The notes: generated by a model not told the origin, from the sequence alone. Counted from the stretch's first letter, positions 24,601 to 39,600 are shown. The stretch is DNA of 64,000 bases from Bufo bufo (GCF_905171765.1 NC_053390.1:215332927-215396926), one strand, 5' to 3'. Numbers and translations: made by a program.

Positions 24601-27600
24601 GTTAGTAGACTTTGGACCTTAGTATGGGATTCATTACACCAATACACGTTTTTATTTATTTTTGGGGCGTAATTTAGTAATGACCTTAGTTTTATTCTAG
24701 GACCCGATAAAATTCATGCACTAAAATTCTGTCTCCATTTGGCTGAAAAGTGGAAAATGAATATATCCCCTAAGGTAAGTTAAATGTATTAATTCCTTTG
24801 TCACCAAGTATGTGTAGCTCTTGAAAACTTTCAATAACTTTTATTTAAGTAGCAAATGAAAAGAAAGTTAATGAATACATAAAGCAATAATGTTGAATAA
24901 ATTCTCAAGGTTGAATCACAAGAACTTAAGGAGAAAATTTTGGGTGTCATGAGTTTTCCATATAGCCATCTAGAACAGGCTAAATCTTGCTCGCCATTGC
25001 TAGCAAGTCCTAGGTGGTATGTTCACATAACTGTAAGGTTCAACATTTAATCCACAGCAGAAATCCTATGCTGAGCTGTTGATTTGAGGTTTAAACTGCT
25101 GCAGGTCTTGCATAGATTAGCCCCATTCAGTGCCAAAATCCAGGTTAGAATGCAGCCATGCAAACAATACTCTAAGGCTTAGTTCACACGGGCGAGATTT
25201 CCGCGCGGGTGCAATGCGGGAGGTAAACGCATTGCACCCGCACTGAATCTGGACCCATTCATTTCTATGGGGCTGTGCACATGAGCTGTGATTTTCACGC
25301 ATCACTTATGCGTTGCGTGAAAATCGCAGCATGCTCTATATTGTGCATTTATCACGCAACGCAGGCCCCATAGAAGTGAATGGGGCTGAATGAAAATCGC
25401 AAGCATCCGCAATCAAGTGCGGATGCGGTGCGATTTTCACGCATGGTTGCTAAGATGACAGTCTATTCACTGTATTATTTTCCCTTATAACATGGTTATA
25501 AGGGAAAATAATAGCATTCTTTAATACAGAATGCTTAGTAGGTGGTCAATTGAGGGTTAAAAAATAATTAACTCACCTTCTCCTCTTGATCGCGTAGCCG
25601 CCGGTCTCTTCTTACTTCTTTAATCATGAGCTGTCAGATCACATGGTCCAATCACATGGTCCAACACCGTGGTGATGGACCATGTGATTGGACCATGTGA
25701 TCTGACGTCACCACAGGTCATTTAGCCGGCAGCTCATGATTAAAGAAGTAAGGGGGGGGGGGCGTGGCCAACGGCCGACTTGAGCGCACGCACTTGAAGT
25801 CTGCTCCGTACCTTGTACTGAATCCTGCAACATCCTGACATACTGGCCGCTCCGAACATAGAGTGGCAGGTGCAGAAGAGGAGGAGAAGACCTGGGAAGT
25901 CGATGATTGGCCCCAGCAGAGCGCAATCAGCGGCTGAAAAGCTTAAAGAATATGTGAGGCAAGAGGCCCAAAATGGCGCTGCCGCTCCTGCTACACCGCG
26001 AGCGGCAGTTACGCGAGGTCAAGCAGCGCAGCAGACAGAGGCGGAGGGCTCGGGGGAGCCAGAGGTAACCCTAAAAACTGTCTCCACCTGCCAGACATAG
26101 CTTACCTGCAAAATAGAGGAAGTGAAGGTGGACTTGGGCCTGCTGAGGCAAGATGTGCAGCAGCTCAGGGAGAATGTGCGTCATACAGAAGACAGGGTCT
26201 CGGCTCTAGAAGATCTTACTAGGCCACTTGCAAGCAGAGTGCATGATGTGGAGAGGTCTGTGAGCTTATGGCAGCAAAAGTGCGATGATCTTGAGAACAG
26301 AGCCCGACGTAACAAGGGCTCAGATCCGGCTACTTTTCTGGAACTTTGGTTCAAGGCACAATTTCCTGAAGCGCCATTTTCTGGCGCCTACGCCGTTGAA
26401 AGAGCGCACCGGGTTCCCGCCAGACCTCCCCATCCAGGAGCTCCCCCAAGGCCCCTATTGGCACGAATGCTTAAAGGGAGTCTGTCACGACATTTGAGCA
26501 TATTAGACTGATCAAATAGCATTATATGTGCCACCCAATACTTAAAAACGGTACCTTTGTTGTATCTAATGGAGTTTTCTTTCAGCCAAAAATGAACTTT
26601 TAAGATTCTGTAAATGCGCCCTCTCAAGTGCCCAGGGCGGCGTCTCAATTGTCCGAGCCCCAGGCAGCACCTCCTCAACGGCTCATAACCCCGCCCTCCG
26701 TGTGCTACGAATTTGACCGCGCAGCCGCAGTGGAAAAGGAGAGAGGAGGAGAGTAAACGGACGGGCAGAGGCATACGGAGGGCGGGGTTATGAGCCGTTG
26801 AGGAGGTGCTGCCTGGGGCTCGGACGATTGAGACGCCGCCCTGGGCACTTGAGAGGGCGCATTTACAGAATCTTAAAAGTTCATTTTTGACTGAAAGAAA
26901 ACTCCATTAGATACAACAAAGGTACAGTTTTTAAGTTCTGGGTGGCCCATATAACGCTATTTGATCAGTCTAATATGCTCAAATGTGGTGACAGACTCCC
27001 TTTAATTGGAAAGACAGGGATCTTATCCTGAGCCAAGCAAGGAACAAGCGTGACATCAAACATGAAAGTGCGAATATATCGCTGTTTCCCGATTTTTCAG
27101 CTGAGCTGCTAAAGAAAAGAGCCGCCTTCATCTCTGTTAAGTGTCGACTCCGTGATCTAAACCTGCAATACATCATGGGCTATCTGGCACGTCTTCGGGT
27201 GATAGATGGAGAGAAGACTGTCTTATTTGTGGATCCTAAGGAGGCGGAAGAGTGGATTTCCAAGAGGCCAAGTCGTCCAGGACCTCGCTGATACTTTTAC
27301 CACCGCAGATGCCGCAAGTATCCTGTTCACACTATTACACTTGCCCGCTAGATGCGTTCCGCTGACTTTTAACCTCATTGTCCGGGACTAGGGAGGAATT
27401 CCCTCATCTTATACTGGAGACGTGATTGAGCTCGCAGTACTTCACGTTGATGTGATGGTGGAGACGCCATTACCCCTTTCTTTTCTCTCATCCTCCCCCT
27501 CATTGCCTCATCCCTTCTTCCTCCCTCCTCTATCCCTTTTCTCCTTTCTATTATCGTTACATGTGTATGCATTAAGCAGTATTATCCCATTGTTACGGGG

Positions 27601-30600
27601 CCGAGCAGACACCTGCATAGGTTTAACATCATATTGCACTATGCAGGTCTCCGGTAACTCAGCCATAGTACAGGATGGCAGTGATGTCATCATTTACTGG
27701 TTCACTCAATTATTTGTTACTCTACAGTTAAGTTATATACTGTTTATTCTGTTAAAGGCATGGTACACTAATCACAATATTGCAGCGCAGAGGGTATGCA
27801 AGAGAGGGTCTGAGGAAATGGGTCCTTATTTGCCTGAGGATGGAGGTTTGATCGGTTTGGAGAAAAAGTTGATAAAATACTAATGGCAGATTTAAATGTT
27901 GTATCTTGGAATGTAAGGGGACTGGGTAGCCCTAGGAAAAGGATTGCTGTATTCTCTCATCTCTGACAGTACAATCCCCACATGTTGGTGCTGCAGGAAA
28001 CCCACCTGACGCCAGAAACAGGGAATAGAATCAAGAAGCCATGGGTCCAGTGGTCTCTGAATGCGTTTGGATCAACGCACTCCTGAGGGGTAGTATGGGA
28101 AGTCCAGCAATCGGTGGTGGATCCTGAGGGGCAGTATATTCTTGTGTATGCATTCATGAATTGTGCTCCATATGTTGTGGTTAATATATATAATCCCCCC
28201 CCCCCCCCTGCCACTATAGCCATATTCCAGGTGTTGTTGAGCTTTGCTGCGCAATATCCCAATGCTAAACTCCTTTGCATGGGGGATTTTAATCTAGTAA
28301 TGCATGAAGACATGGATAGATTTCACTCAGTGGGGAGAGGGGGTGGATACACTCAGCAAGACACTAACCTATCTAGAATGATTAAAGAACTTGTATGGCT
28401 AGATATGTGGAGACTGCGGCATCCACTTCAGAGGGAGTACTCCTGCTTCACTCCAGCCAGGGGCGCACTGTCCAGAATTGACTATCTTCTTGGAAGTGCT
28501 GCAGTATACACAGATCTCAAAGATATTGGATCACAGGGGCCCTCGGACCATGCACCTGTTTTTGCTCAACTTAGACTTTATGATGGTATCAAACAGAGTG
28601 TCAAAATGCGTGTTCATCCATTCTGGTTGTCTCTTATGACCACGAATGATAGAATTCCTGACAGCTTCAGATTTTTCTGGAAGTGCAGGATGAGATGACG
28701 GACGATTTGTTACTCTGGGAGACATTGAAAGCCTACTTAAGGGGATGCCTCAAATCTTCTATATCCTATATCAAAAGAGATTCGGCACGCAAAGAACTGG
28801 AACTACATGCTAATTGCAAGGAGGCAGAGAACTCTTCCAGGTCTAATCCCTCTGAGGTGAATAGGCAGGACTGGATGCTTTAAAGGGAGTCTGTCACCAG
28901 ATTGCGACCTTATAGACCGCTTACATAGCGCTCTAGCATAGCAGTCTATGATTCTAATGGTACCTTTGATGTTTGCTTGTGAAGTTCCCCCCATGCAAAA
29001 ACGGACTTTTATTCATATGTAAATTAGGGCTCGCAAGTGCCCAGGGCGGCGCTCACCTCGTTGGAGCCCAGGCTGTTCTGCCTCTTTTCGTCATATCCCC
29101 GCCCCAGCCTCTTCCTCTGCCCGCCCGCTCTTCCTTTGCGTCCTCCTTCTCTGCAGCGAGATCCCGCGCCTGCACTATCCATTGCTTGGCCGGGGCATGC
29201 GCACTGCGATGCCCATTGTGGGCTTGGCATCGCAGTAGCTACAACGCATGCGCCGGCCAGCGGCGAGAAACAGCGGCGAGGAGGCGGACCAGAGACACCC
29301 ACAATGGGCATCGCAGTGCGCATGCCCCGGCCAAGCAATGGATAGCACAGGCGCGGGATCTCGCTGCAGAGAAGGAGAACGCAAAGGAAGAGCGGGGCGA
29401 GCAGAGGAAGAGGCTGGGGCGGGGATATGACAAAAAGAGGCAGAACAGCCTGGGCTCCAACGAGGTGAGCGCCGCCCTGGGCACTTGCGAGCCCTAATTT
29501 ACATATGAATAAAAGTCCGTTTTTGCATGGGGGAAACTTCACAAGCAAACATCAAAGGTACCATTAGAATCATAGACTGCTATGCTAGAGCGCTATGTAA
29601 GCGGTCTATTAGGTCAAAATCTGGTGACAGACTCCCTTTTAAGGGAAGGCTTTATATGATGCATCTCAGGGAAAAGAGTGAGCGTAAATTATTCTTTTTA
29701 AAGCAGCAATCCTTTGAGTCGGGTAATCAGGCAGGTAAATTACTTGCTCACATTGTGCGTAGTAATAGTATGTCTTCTCCGGTCATCAGAATAAAGAACT
29801 CTGAGGGCGCGGTGGTCGAATCAGACGGCGATATACTGGAATGCTTTAAGGGGTTCTACCAAGATCTCTACAAGTCCGCGGCTCAATACACCACTCAGGA
29901 GTTAGGGGTTTATTTAGCGCAGGTAGCACACCCCCAGCTTGGCAATGAGGACAGGAACTTACTAGAGGCCGATATTTCACTAGACGAAATTCAAATGGCA
30001 ATAAAGGAGCTGCCAGCGGGCAAAGCGCCTGGCCCGGACGGAATTCCGGTAGAAGTGTACACAAATATGCTGATGTATCAGAATCTATGTATGATGCTAC
30101 TATAGTGGTGATCCTGAAGCCAGATAAAGACCCTTTGAAGTGTGGGTCTTATAGACCGGTCTCGCTCCTGAACCTAGATTATAAAATACTCACAAGACTA
30201 CTGGTTACTAGATTAAACAAGGTAATCACCACTATAGTGCATAAAGATCAGTCAGGATTTATACTGGGTAGGTCGACATCTGATAACATTAGGAGAGCGC
30301 AGGCCATTGCGCAGATAGGTGTGGCAAGGGATAAGCACTGGACTCTGGCTTCGCTGGACACAGCCAAAGCTTTTGATTCGGTGGAGTGGGTGTACTTAAT
30401 AGAAGTGCTGCAGAGTTTTGGATTTGGCCCTAAGTTCGTCAAGTGGGTGGAGATACTATACCAAATTCCCAAAGCTAATATACTTGTGAACGGGTCGCTC
30501 TGAGTCCTTCAAACTTCATAGAGGCACTAGGCAAGGATGCCCCCTGTCGCCGCTCTAGAACATAGCGATAGAACATCTTGTCCTAAGAATAAGGCAGGAC

Positions 30601-33600
30601 CAGGTCTTTAAAGGGGTGTGCATGGGAGACAGAACAGATAAAGTTGGATTATACACGGATGATCTCCTTCTTTTTATGGATGAACCTGACACTACGCTCC
30701 CCAGAGCGATTGACATAATAGAAAGGTTCGGGGAATACTCGTGTTTGCACATAAATGGACACATTCGTGGCCCTCGCAATACTGTAACTTGCCGGTTGTA
30801 GACCACTTCAAGTATCTGGAAATTGTGATCACCAGGGACCCACAATTGGCGTATTCATTAAATATAGCACCCCTGGAACCCCTGTTCGTCGATAAATTCA
30901 GAATATGGAAGACCCTACCGTTATCAACTATGGGGAGATTAAATCTGGTCAAAATTATCCTCTTACCCAAAGGGCTATACCTCCTAGCGCATGCATGCAC
31001 ACCGGTATCACAGGGATTCTTTGGTCGCATCCATTCACTGGTAGCTAATTTCATTTGGGGGGAGTCTAGACGGAAACTTTCCCTTAATGTTCTGCAGAGA
31101 TCCAAGCTAGAGGGTGGTACCGCCCTGCCTGATTTCTTCCTATACTATTTAGCTGGTCAGCTGAAATTCTTAACCCCCTGGATTCTAACGTCAGAATTGC
31201 CAAATGCGGAATATTATCTCAGGGAATATTTAAGCATGTCCTCCCTGTGGCCAGTGCTGGAAGGATCACGTTCTGTTCCTTTGCGCTTGCTCCCTATATA
31301 CAAATTGGCTCACCATGTATGGAGTGCTGCCAAGATGCAATCATTTAAGGATCTCCCATATGATATGATATACCGATATGGGATAACCCTATGTTTGCCC
31401 ATCTGAAAGAATTGGAGGGAGTGAATCTGTGGAAGGCCCACAGGGTTCTTACCCTGAGAGACCTATATGTTGGAGGCACTCTATGCTCCTTTTTGCAGAT
31501 GCAGAAGAAATTTGAACTACCTCGCAACTTTTTATTTAGGTATCTGCAACTGAGGCACGCATTAACAGTTCAATTCGGGGCAGGAGGTCGGAAAATTTCA
31601 AAATACCCCCTAATAGGTGTCCTAAGAACACAGGGTCCGAGAGGTATTATCTCTGCTTTATACGCATCTGCTCAACAACCGAATGCTGATGAACCCTCTT
31701 GCTGTTGAGGGAAGGTGGAGGAACTCAATACCTTCTCTAACGGCTGATGACTGGAATGAAGCCCTGATGGCTCCAGTAAGGGTCTCTCCATCAATTAATA
31801 ACAGGCTGATTCAGCTGTTTATTCTGCACAGAAGTTACCTAACGCCCACTAGACTACACAAAATGGGCAGGATATCACAAAATAGTTGCCATAGGTGCTC
31901 GCAGGATGGTGCTGACTTCTGGCACCTCATGTGGGATTGCACGTACTTAAAAGGCTTCTGGAATGCAGTAATAGAGGTGCTGACAACTATGGTTCCCACT
32001 GCAGTGCCGTTACGCCCAAAAATTTGTGTTCTGGGGATATTAGATGAAGAGGTTTGGGGGCATCACCACATGGTATTCTTGAGTGAGACTTTATTCTTTG
32101 CTACAAAAGCCATTGCTCTGAGGTGGATGGCTGATAGAGCACCCACACTAGGTCAATGGAAATCATTGGTCAATCACGCTGTGAGTATGGAAAAAATTGT
32201 ATTTATTCACAGAAAATGTCCACAAAAGTTTCACAAAGTATGGGAGAGTGGTGCTCATCTCCTTTGACATTGCACAATGCATGTATGTATTCAGTGGCTG
32301 ATATCGTCCATATGCCTCCTGTATGATAATATGTGGATTTCGGGCTCTAGATTAATGCCTCAATACTCCCGCTGTTTCCTTATGTCTTATCGAGAAAAGA
32401 TTCCTCTTTAGACATGATGCAAGATTCTTGAGTTATATTATGATGTCAATGTATCCCCTGCGTCAGATTTACCCCTGCTTTGTCCTGATGTAACATGCCT
32501 TACTTGGTAAACTTCAATAAAACGAGTTAAAAAAAAAGAAGTAAGAAGAGACCGGCAGCTACGCGATCAAGAGGAGAAGGGGAGTTAATTGTTTTTTTAT
32601 TTTTTAACCCTCAATTGACCAACTACTAAGCATTCTGTATTAAAGAATGCTATTATTTTCCCTTATAACCATGTTATAAGGAAAAATAATATCTACACAA
32701 CACCGAACCCAAATCTGAACTTCTGTGAAGAAGTTCGGGTCTGGGTACCACAGTCAGTTTTTTTTCACCCGTGTGCAAAACGCAACAACTGAACGCAAAA
32801 CTGACTGCAATTGGGTACCTACTCGCGCGGGTTTGCCGCAACGCATCCAGACCTTATCCGGACACGCTCGTGTGAACTCAGCCTAAAGTAAATAACAAAT
32901 CAGTGATTTTCCCTGACAATGGAGCCCCCAGATCAAGGTTGTACAGTCCTGGTCTAGATAAATAAACTTTGGAACACTTTTATGTATTGTATATAGCCGT
33001 TATAATGCATTTTTATGTTTTATTTTCTTCTTTTTAAGGAAGAATCTCATGAAAGAGCCGAAGTACTAATAAAGAAACTGAGCATGCAGTACCGGCGATC
33101 GGCAACGGAGAATGTGCTAATAACACACAAGCTAAACACGCCAGATTTTCTTAAACAGATTAGTAAACCTGCAACCCTTATTGTTTCACTTTATGAGCAT
33201 AGTAGTGTGGAGGAAAGAATAAGAAACCCCACTGGCAGAGATTATCCAGGTTTGTACTAATTACATTTTTAGGTAATTTCGTGTTTCTTCTTTTCATTTC
33301 ATATATTTTGTATGATTTGGTTATGATGTTTTGATTTAACATGATTCCTTCCACTAAATAGCTAAATGTTATTATGTATAAATAAGGGTAATGATTATGT
33401 CACACCTAAGCCCTCTAAGTGTATGTTATTACTACCGAACTTTTCTTAAATAGATATCCACACAGTAGCAAAGCAGATAGCTGAAGTCAACAACCTGAGC
33501 ATGAACAAAATTCGCGACCTGCTCCTTGATAAATGGCTGTGCCCGAATACAGTACCACAAGCATCTGTGAGTATTATCTGTGGAAGGATCCCTCTTAGGG

Positions 33601-36600
33601 CTTGTTCACACGACCGTGTGCTGCCCGTGCTTTGGACCGCAAATTGCGGTCCGCAATACACGGGCACAGACTGGAGCATATCACAGACCCATTCACTTGA
33701 ATGGGTCCGCGATCCGTCCGTTCCGCAAAAAGATAGAGCAAATTCTATCTTTTTGCGGTGCGGAGGCACAGAATGGAACCCCACGGAAGCACTCCGTAGT
33801 GCTTCTGTGGGGTTTTGTTCCGTGCTTCCGCACCACATCTCCGAATTTGCAGACTCATTCAAGTGAATGGGTCCGCATCAGTGATGCGGAATGCACACGG
33901 CCGGTGCCCCGTGTATTGCGGGCCGCCATACGGCAACGGCCGTGTGAACAAGCCCTTAGGCAAATAAAAAAAACTTATACATGTTTACTGACCTTAGAAA
34001 ATTGCTCCACATCAGTTAACTAATATAATTAATCTTTTATTGATCACTGCAATTCAAACTGTAAAAGCAGTGTTCGCTTAAATGGGAACAGAGCTGCAAT
34101 AACCCAGTGCAGATAGATAGAGATATATATCTAGATAGATAGATAGAGATAGATATATATATATATATATAATAAAAAGTGAAAAAAATACAAAATTTAT
34201 TCAACACATGTTGATACAGGCAACGTTTCAGCTCTCTCACAGAGCCATTATCAAGCCAAGTGATAATGGCTCTGTGAGAGAGCTGAAACGTTGCCTGTAT
34301 CAACATGTGTTGAATAAATTTTGTAATTTTTCACTTTTTATCTAAGGAGTGCTGCGTTACATTTATTTGGATTATATATATAATATATATAATTTTTATT
34401 TTATTTTTTATTTATTTTTTTGTATTTTTTTTTCTTCCCTTTTACAGAAAGACAAAGATTTGTTGGGTGACATTCAGGGAGATGAGGACCTCAGCAGGTA
34501 TGCAGTAGATTGGAATCTTTAATGTTCTCTCTTAACTGCTTACCGACCGCCTAACGCAGGGATGCGTCCTGGCGGCGGTCGATTTATTCCTCCTGGACGC
34601 ATATACGCGTCATCTCGCGAGACGCGAAATTACGCTCACAGCCGGCCCGCGCATGCGCATTGCGGGCCGGCAAAAGTTAAAGGAGCTTTTCGTCACCAGC
34701 CTGCCAGCCAATGATTTTTCAAAAAATCGAATCAGAAGCCATCTAACACCTTATATTTATAAATATAAGGTGTTAAATGGCTTCTGTGCTCCTCTGCTGG
34801 TCCTTTTCGTCGGTTGGTCCCAGCAGAGGAGCACACATCACAGTGAGTAGCCACCAAACACTTCACTTAGCCCAAGATCACCCCCAATTAACCCCTTGAT
34901 CGCCCCTGTCAATCACCTAGTGAAAGGGAAAAAAGTGATCAGTGTAAACTGTCACTTTTTTTTTTTCCACTGGTATTGACTGATAGTTTTAGGATAGTTT
35001 AGGCCCCTTGGTTAGATAGTTAGCGATAGTTTAGCGCCCAGCCCACCGCACCGCAGTCACTGATTCGCTGATTAGCTTATCGCTAATCAGCATTTGTACT
35101 TTTATAGTATCTGTATGTGATCAGAACAGTCAGATCTATAATAGTATTAGTGTCACCTTAGTTCGCCCTCCACCCAAAACGCAGTGTTTGCCCGATCAGG
35201 CCTGATCGGTCGCCCACACACGTGCGTTCACCTACGCCCGCCCCGCCGCAGTGACAAAAAATTTTTTTTTTTTTGATCACTGTACAATCACTTTACAAGC
35301 GCTGCGGCGATAAAAAAAAATCAGTTTTGATATTTTTTATCAATCGCAGCGGCCTCCGGTACTTCGCTAGCCTCCCATTTGTAAGACAGGCTTGCTTTTT
35401 TTCTTGGGTAGTCTCAGGGAATACCCCCTAAATTTAGTTGACCAAATGGCAAACAAGGGGTATTCTTCTGAAGAGGCCTACAGGATTCTGACCCAGTCGG
35501 ATGAGGAATGGGAACCCTCATCTGACGAATCTAGCGGGTCAGAATATGAACCTGTAGAAAGCAGTGGCAGTCTGACCCAAAGTTCGGACGAGGAGGTTGA
35601 GGTCCCTGATAGCACCAGGCGTACCCGGCCCCGTGTTGCTAGACCACAGGTTGCGCAGGATCCGCTTCAAGGGCAGCAGAGTGGGGCTGGCGCTGTCGTA
35701 TTACATGGTGAGGCATACACCAGCAGCGCAGCCCATCCTGGACCTAGTACCAGCACTGCCGTACAACATGGTGAAGTGGCGAGCACCAGAAGGGCAGTTG
35801 AAGCTGGTACGGTGGCACGTGCATTAGTTCCCCCGTCGCAGTCACCGCACAGACAGGCCCGTAGAGTCCCTGAGGTGCTGGCAAACCCTGATTGGCAGCC
35901 CCCAACTTCAGCCGCACCAATAGTTCCCCCTTTCACCGCCTAGTCTGGAGTTCGGGTTGAGACAGCTCAGATCGGTTCGGCACTGGGATTTTTTGAGCTT
36001 TTCTTGACTGCGGAGCTCTTGGACTTAGTCGTGGCAGAAACAAATCGGTATGCCACTCAATTTATAGCCGCCAACCCGGGAAGCTTTTATGCCCAGTCTT
36101 TCCGGTGGAAACCTGTCCAAGTTTCCGAAATTAAAATTTTTCTGGGCCTTCTCGTCAACATGGGTCTAACCAAAAAGCATGAATTGCGGTCATATTGGTC
36201 CACGAACCCGATTCATCAGATGCCCATGTTCTCTGCTGCTATGTCCAGGACACGATTTGAGACCATCCTGCGTTTCCTGCACTTTAGCGACAACAGCACC
36301 TCTCATCCCAGAGGCCACCCAGCTTTTGACCGGCTCCACAAAATTCGGCCCCTCATAGACCACTTCAACACCAAATTTGCAGATTTGTATATCCCTGAGC
36401 AAATAATCTGCGTAGACGAGTCCCTTATACATTTTACCGGGCGCCTTGGCGTCAAATTGTATAAGTTCTGTGAAAGGGCCACAGGCTATACCCACAAATT
36501 TCGGATCTATGAGGGTAAAGATCAGACCCTGGAGCCGGTCGGTTGCCCTGACTACCTGGGCAGCAGTGGGTAGACAGTCTGGGACTTGGTGTCACCCTTA

Positions 36601-39600
36601 TTTGGCAAGGGGTACCATCTTTATGTGGACAATTTTTACACAAGTGTGCCCCTCTTCAGGCATTTGTTCCTAGAACAGATTGGCTGCTGTGGCACCGTGC
36701 GACCTAGTCGCCGGGGCTTCCCCCAACGGCTCGTTACCACCCGTCTTGCAAGGGGGGAGAGGGCTGCCTTGTGTAACGAAGAACTGCTCGCGGTGAAATG
36801 GAGAGACAAGCGTGATGTTTACATGCTCTCCTTCATTCGCGCAGACACGACAATACAAATAGAACGGGCAACCAGTGTCATTGAAAAGCCCCTCTCAGTC
36901 CACGACTATAACCTTCACATGGGAGGGGTGGACTTCAATGACCAGATGTTGCCTTCTTTATTTAGTTTCCCGCAGAACCAGACGCTGGTATAAGAAGGTG
37001 TCTGTATATTTGATTCAATTGGCTGCATATATTAGTTTTGTTCTCTACAGTAAGGCTGGGAGAACAGGATCCTTCCTCAAATTTCAGGAAGAGATCATCG
37101 AGAACCTCCTGTATCCAGGAGGTTCGGTGGCCCCATCCACCAGTGTAGTGAGCCGTCTACACGAGCGACATTTCCCCAATGTCGTTGCTGGTACCTCAAC
37201 CCAACCGTCACCCCGAAAAAGATGTCGTGTCTGTAGCAGGAGTGGAATAAGGCGTGACACACGCTATTTCTGTCCTGACTGCCCTGACCACCCTGCCCTA
37301 TGCTTAGGGGAGTGTTTCCGGAAGTACCACACACAGGTACACTTAGCATAGGGATTGCATCACACAGGGCTATTAGGGCCCTTTCACTCACAGCTGCTGC
37401 AAACCTCTCCTTTGACCTGGGATAAAGTGCATAATGTACTTCGCCACATCTTTGGGCGATTTGCGCTTTGCACATTGTCCCATGGGGAAGGAGAGGTTTG
37501 TCCTATAAAGGTAAAAAAAAAAAAAAAAACGGTAAGCAAAAAAGTTAACATTCTGTTCAAAAAGTTAAATAAAGTTTATATGTACCGTTCAAATGTTATT
37601 ATAAAGTAAAAAAATTTATTGCGTTGCAGCCTGTTTTTTTTGTTTTTTGTTTTTTTTTTACCTTCCAGGTGGAGCAACCGATCGACTAGCTGCAGCACTG
37701 ATGTGCATTCTGACAGAAGCATTGCGTTGCTGTCAGATTACACACAAGTCGGTGTATGCAGCGCTGCAAGACGAGATTTCTCCGCAGTAAAAGATACGTT
37801 TGCCGAGGCTTATGAGCTGAGGGGGCGGCGGTGTTCATATGCTTTGGCAAACACTTTGTATATAAAAAAAAAATTAAAAAATCCCGGCAATGATTTATTC
37901 ATCCACATCGATTGATGTGAATATAGAAATCGGGTTTGCCAGGACAAACGGGCTAAGTGGGTTTGGATGTTGGGCGGAGCTCCTATATCCTGGCAGACGC
38001 CTTTCCCCTCCTTTTTTTTTTTTTTGGCAGAGATTTTTTCATCCACATTGATCAATGTGAATGAAGAAATCTGTGCCCCATTTGGAAAGAAGACACCCCA
38101 AGGTATTCCGTGAGGGGCATGGCGAGTTCCTAGAATTTTTTATTTTTTGTCACAAGTTCTTTCCTTACAAAGTCTCATATTCCACTAACTTGTGACAAAA
38201 AATAAAAACTTCCATGAACTCACTATGCCCATCACGAAATACCTTGGGGTGTCTTCTTTCCAAAATGGGATCACTTGTGGGGTAGTTATACTGCCCTGGC
38301 AATTTAGGGGCCCTAATGTGTGAGAAGTAGTTTGAAATCAAAATGTGTAAAAAATGCCCTGTGAAATCCTAAAGGTGCTCTTTGGAATGTGGGCCCATTT
38401 GCCCACCTAGGCTGCAAAAAAGTGTCACACATCTGGTATCGCCGTACTCAGAAGAAGTAGGGCAATGTCTTTTGGGGTGTCTTTTTACATATACCCATGC
38501 TGGGTGAGAGAAATATCTCGGCAAAAGACAACTTTTCCCATTTTTTTTTTATACAAAGTTGGCATTTGTGATATTTATCTCACCCAGCATGGGTATATGT
38601 AAAATGACACCCCAAAACACATTCCCCAACTTCTCCTGAGTACGGCGATACCACATGTGTGACACTTTTTTGCAGCCTAGGTGGGCAAAGGGGCCCACAT
38701 TCCAAAGAGCACCTTTAGGATTTCACAGGGCATTTTTTTTACACATTTTGATTTCAAACTGCTTCCCACACATTAGGGCCCCTAAAATGCCAGGGCAGTA
38801 TAACTATCTCACAAGTGACCCCATTTTGGAAAGAAGACACCCCCAGGTATTTCGTGATGGGCATAGTGAGTTCATGGAAGTTTTTATTTTTTGTCACAAG
38901 TTAGTGAAATATCAGACTTTGTAAGGAAAAAAAAAAAATATCATCATTTTCCGCTAACTTGTGACAAAAAATAAAAAGTGCTATGAACTCACTATGCCCA
39001 TCAGCAAATACCTTAGGGTGTCGACTTTCCGAAATGGGGTCATTTGTGGGGTTTTTCTACTGTCTGGGCATTGTAGAACCTCAGGAAACATGACAGGTGC
39101 TCAGAAAAATGTCAGCAGCAATGAAATACCACCAAATGAAAGCTCTATTAGTGAGAAGAAAAGGAGGTAAAATTCATTTGGGTGGTAAGCTGCATGACCG
39201 AGCAATAAACGGTGAAAGTAGTGTAGTGCAGAATTGTAAAAAGTGGTCTGGTCATTAAGGGTGTTTTAAAGAGGACCTTTCACTAGTTTAAAAACTAACT
39301 ATATCAGTGGGCAGAGCGGCGCCCAGGGGTCCCCCTGCACTTACTAGTATGTCTGGGCGCCGCTCCGTTCGCCCGGTATAGGCTCCGATGTCTGCAGCTC
39401 CCTCTGTTGTACTGGGCGGAGTTTTTGTATTAGGGTTGTCCCTTGCTGCAGCGCTGGCCAATCGTAGCACACAGCTCATAGCCTGGGACTCCAGGGCAAA
39501 CGGAGCGGCGCCCAGACATACTAGTAAGTGCAGGGGGGCCCCTGGGCGCCGCTCTGCCCACTGATATAGTTAGTTTTTAGTTTTTAAACTAGTGAAAGGT

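Larger units (their letters stand above)
25753..32534 (+). mobile_element. L1-clade LINE (L1/Tx1-like), full length, decayed
   Basis: Flanked by an 11-bp target duplication AAAGAAGTAAG (25742-25752 and 32535-32545). It starts with a G run and ggcgtggccaacggccga and ends with a short A tail, the marks of target-primed reverse transcription of a complete element. It carries ORF1 (about 25870-27291) and ORF2 (about 27883-32267). Two TTAA-flanked MITEs inserted later (26475-27001, 28884-29638). Confidence 0.9.
25176..32883. mobile_element. PIF/Harbinger-type MITE containing a full-length LINE
   Basis: Ends GGCTTAGTTCACACG and CGTGTGAACTCAGCC, flanked by TAA at 25173-25175 and 32884-32886. The MITE's own sequence is 25176-25752 and 32546-32883; the rest is the inserted L1-clade LINE. 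The left half includes a nested palindrome of catgtgattggaccatgtga units (about 25630-25715). Confidence 0.82.

Noticed and set aside
28973..29548. Two 174-codon ORFs with the same start on opposite strands
   Set aside because: Mirror images created by the inverted arms of a foldback MITE; no protein family resemblance.
33446..34023. ORFs of 121-147 codons overlapping exon i
   Set aside because: They run through the Harbinger MITE at 33598-33955 and are not in the spliced frame.
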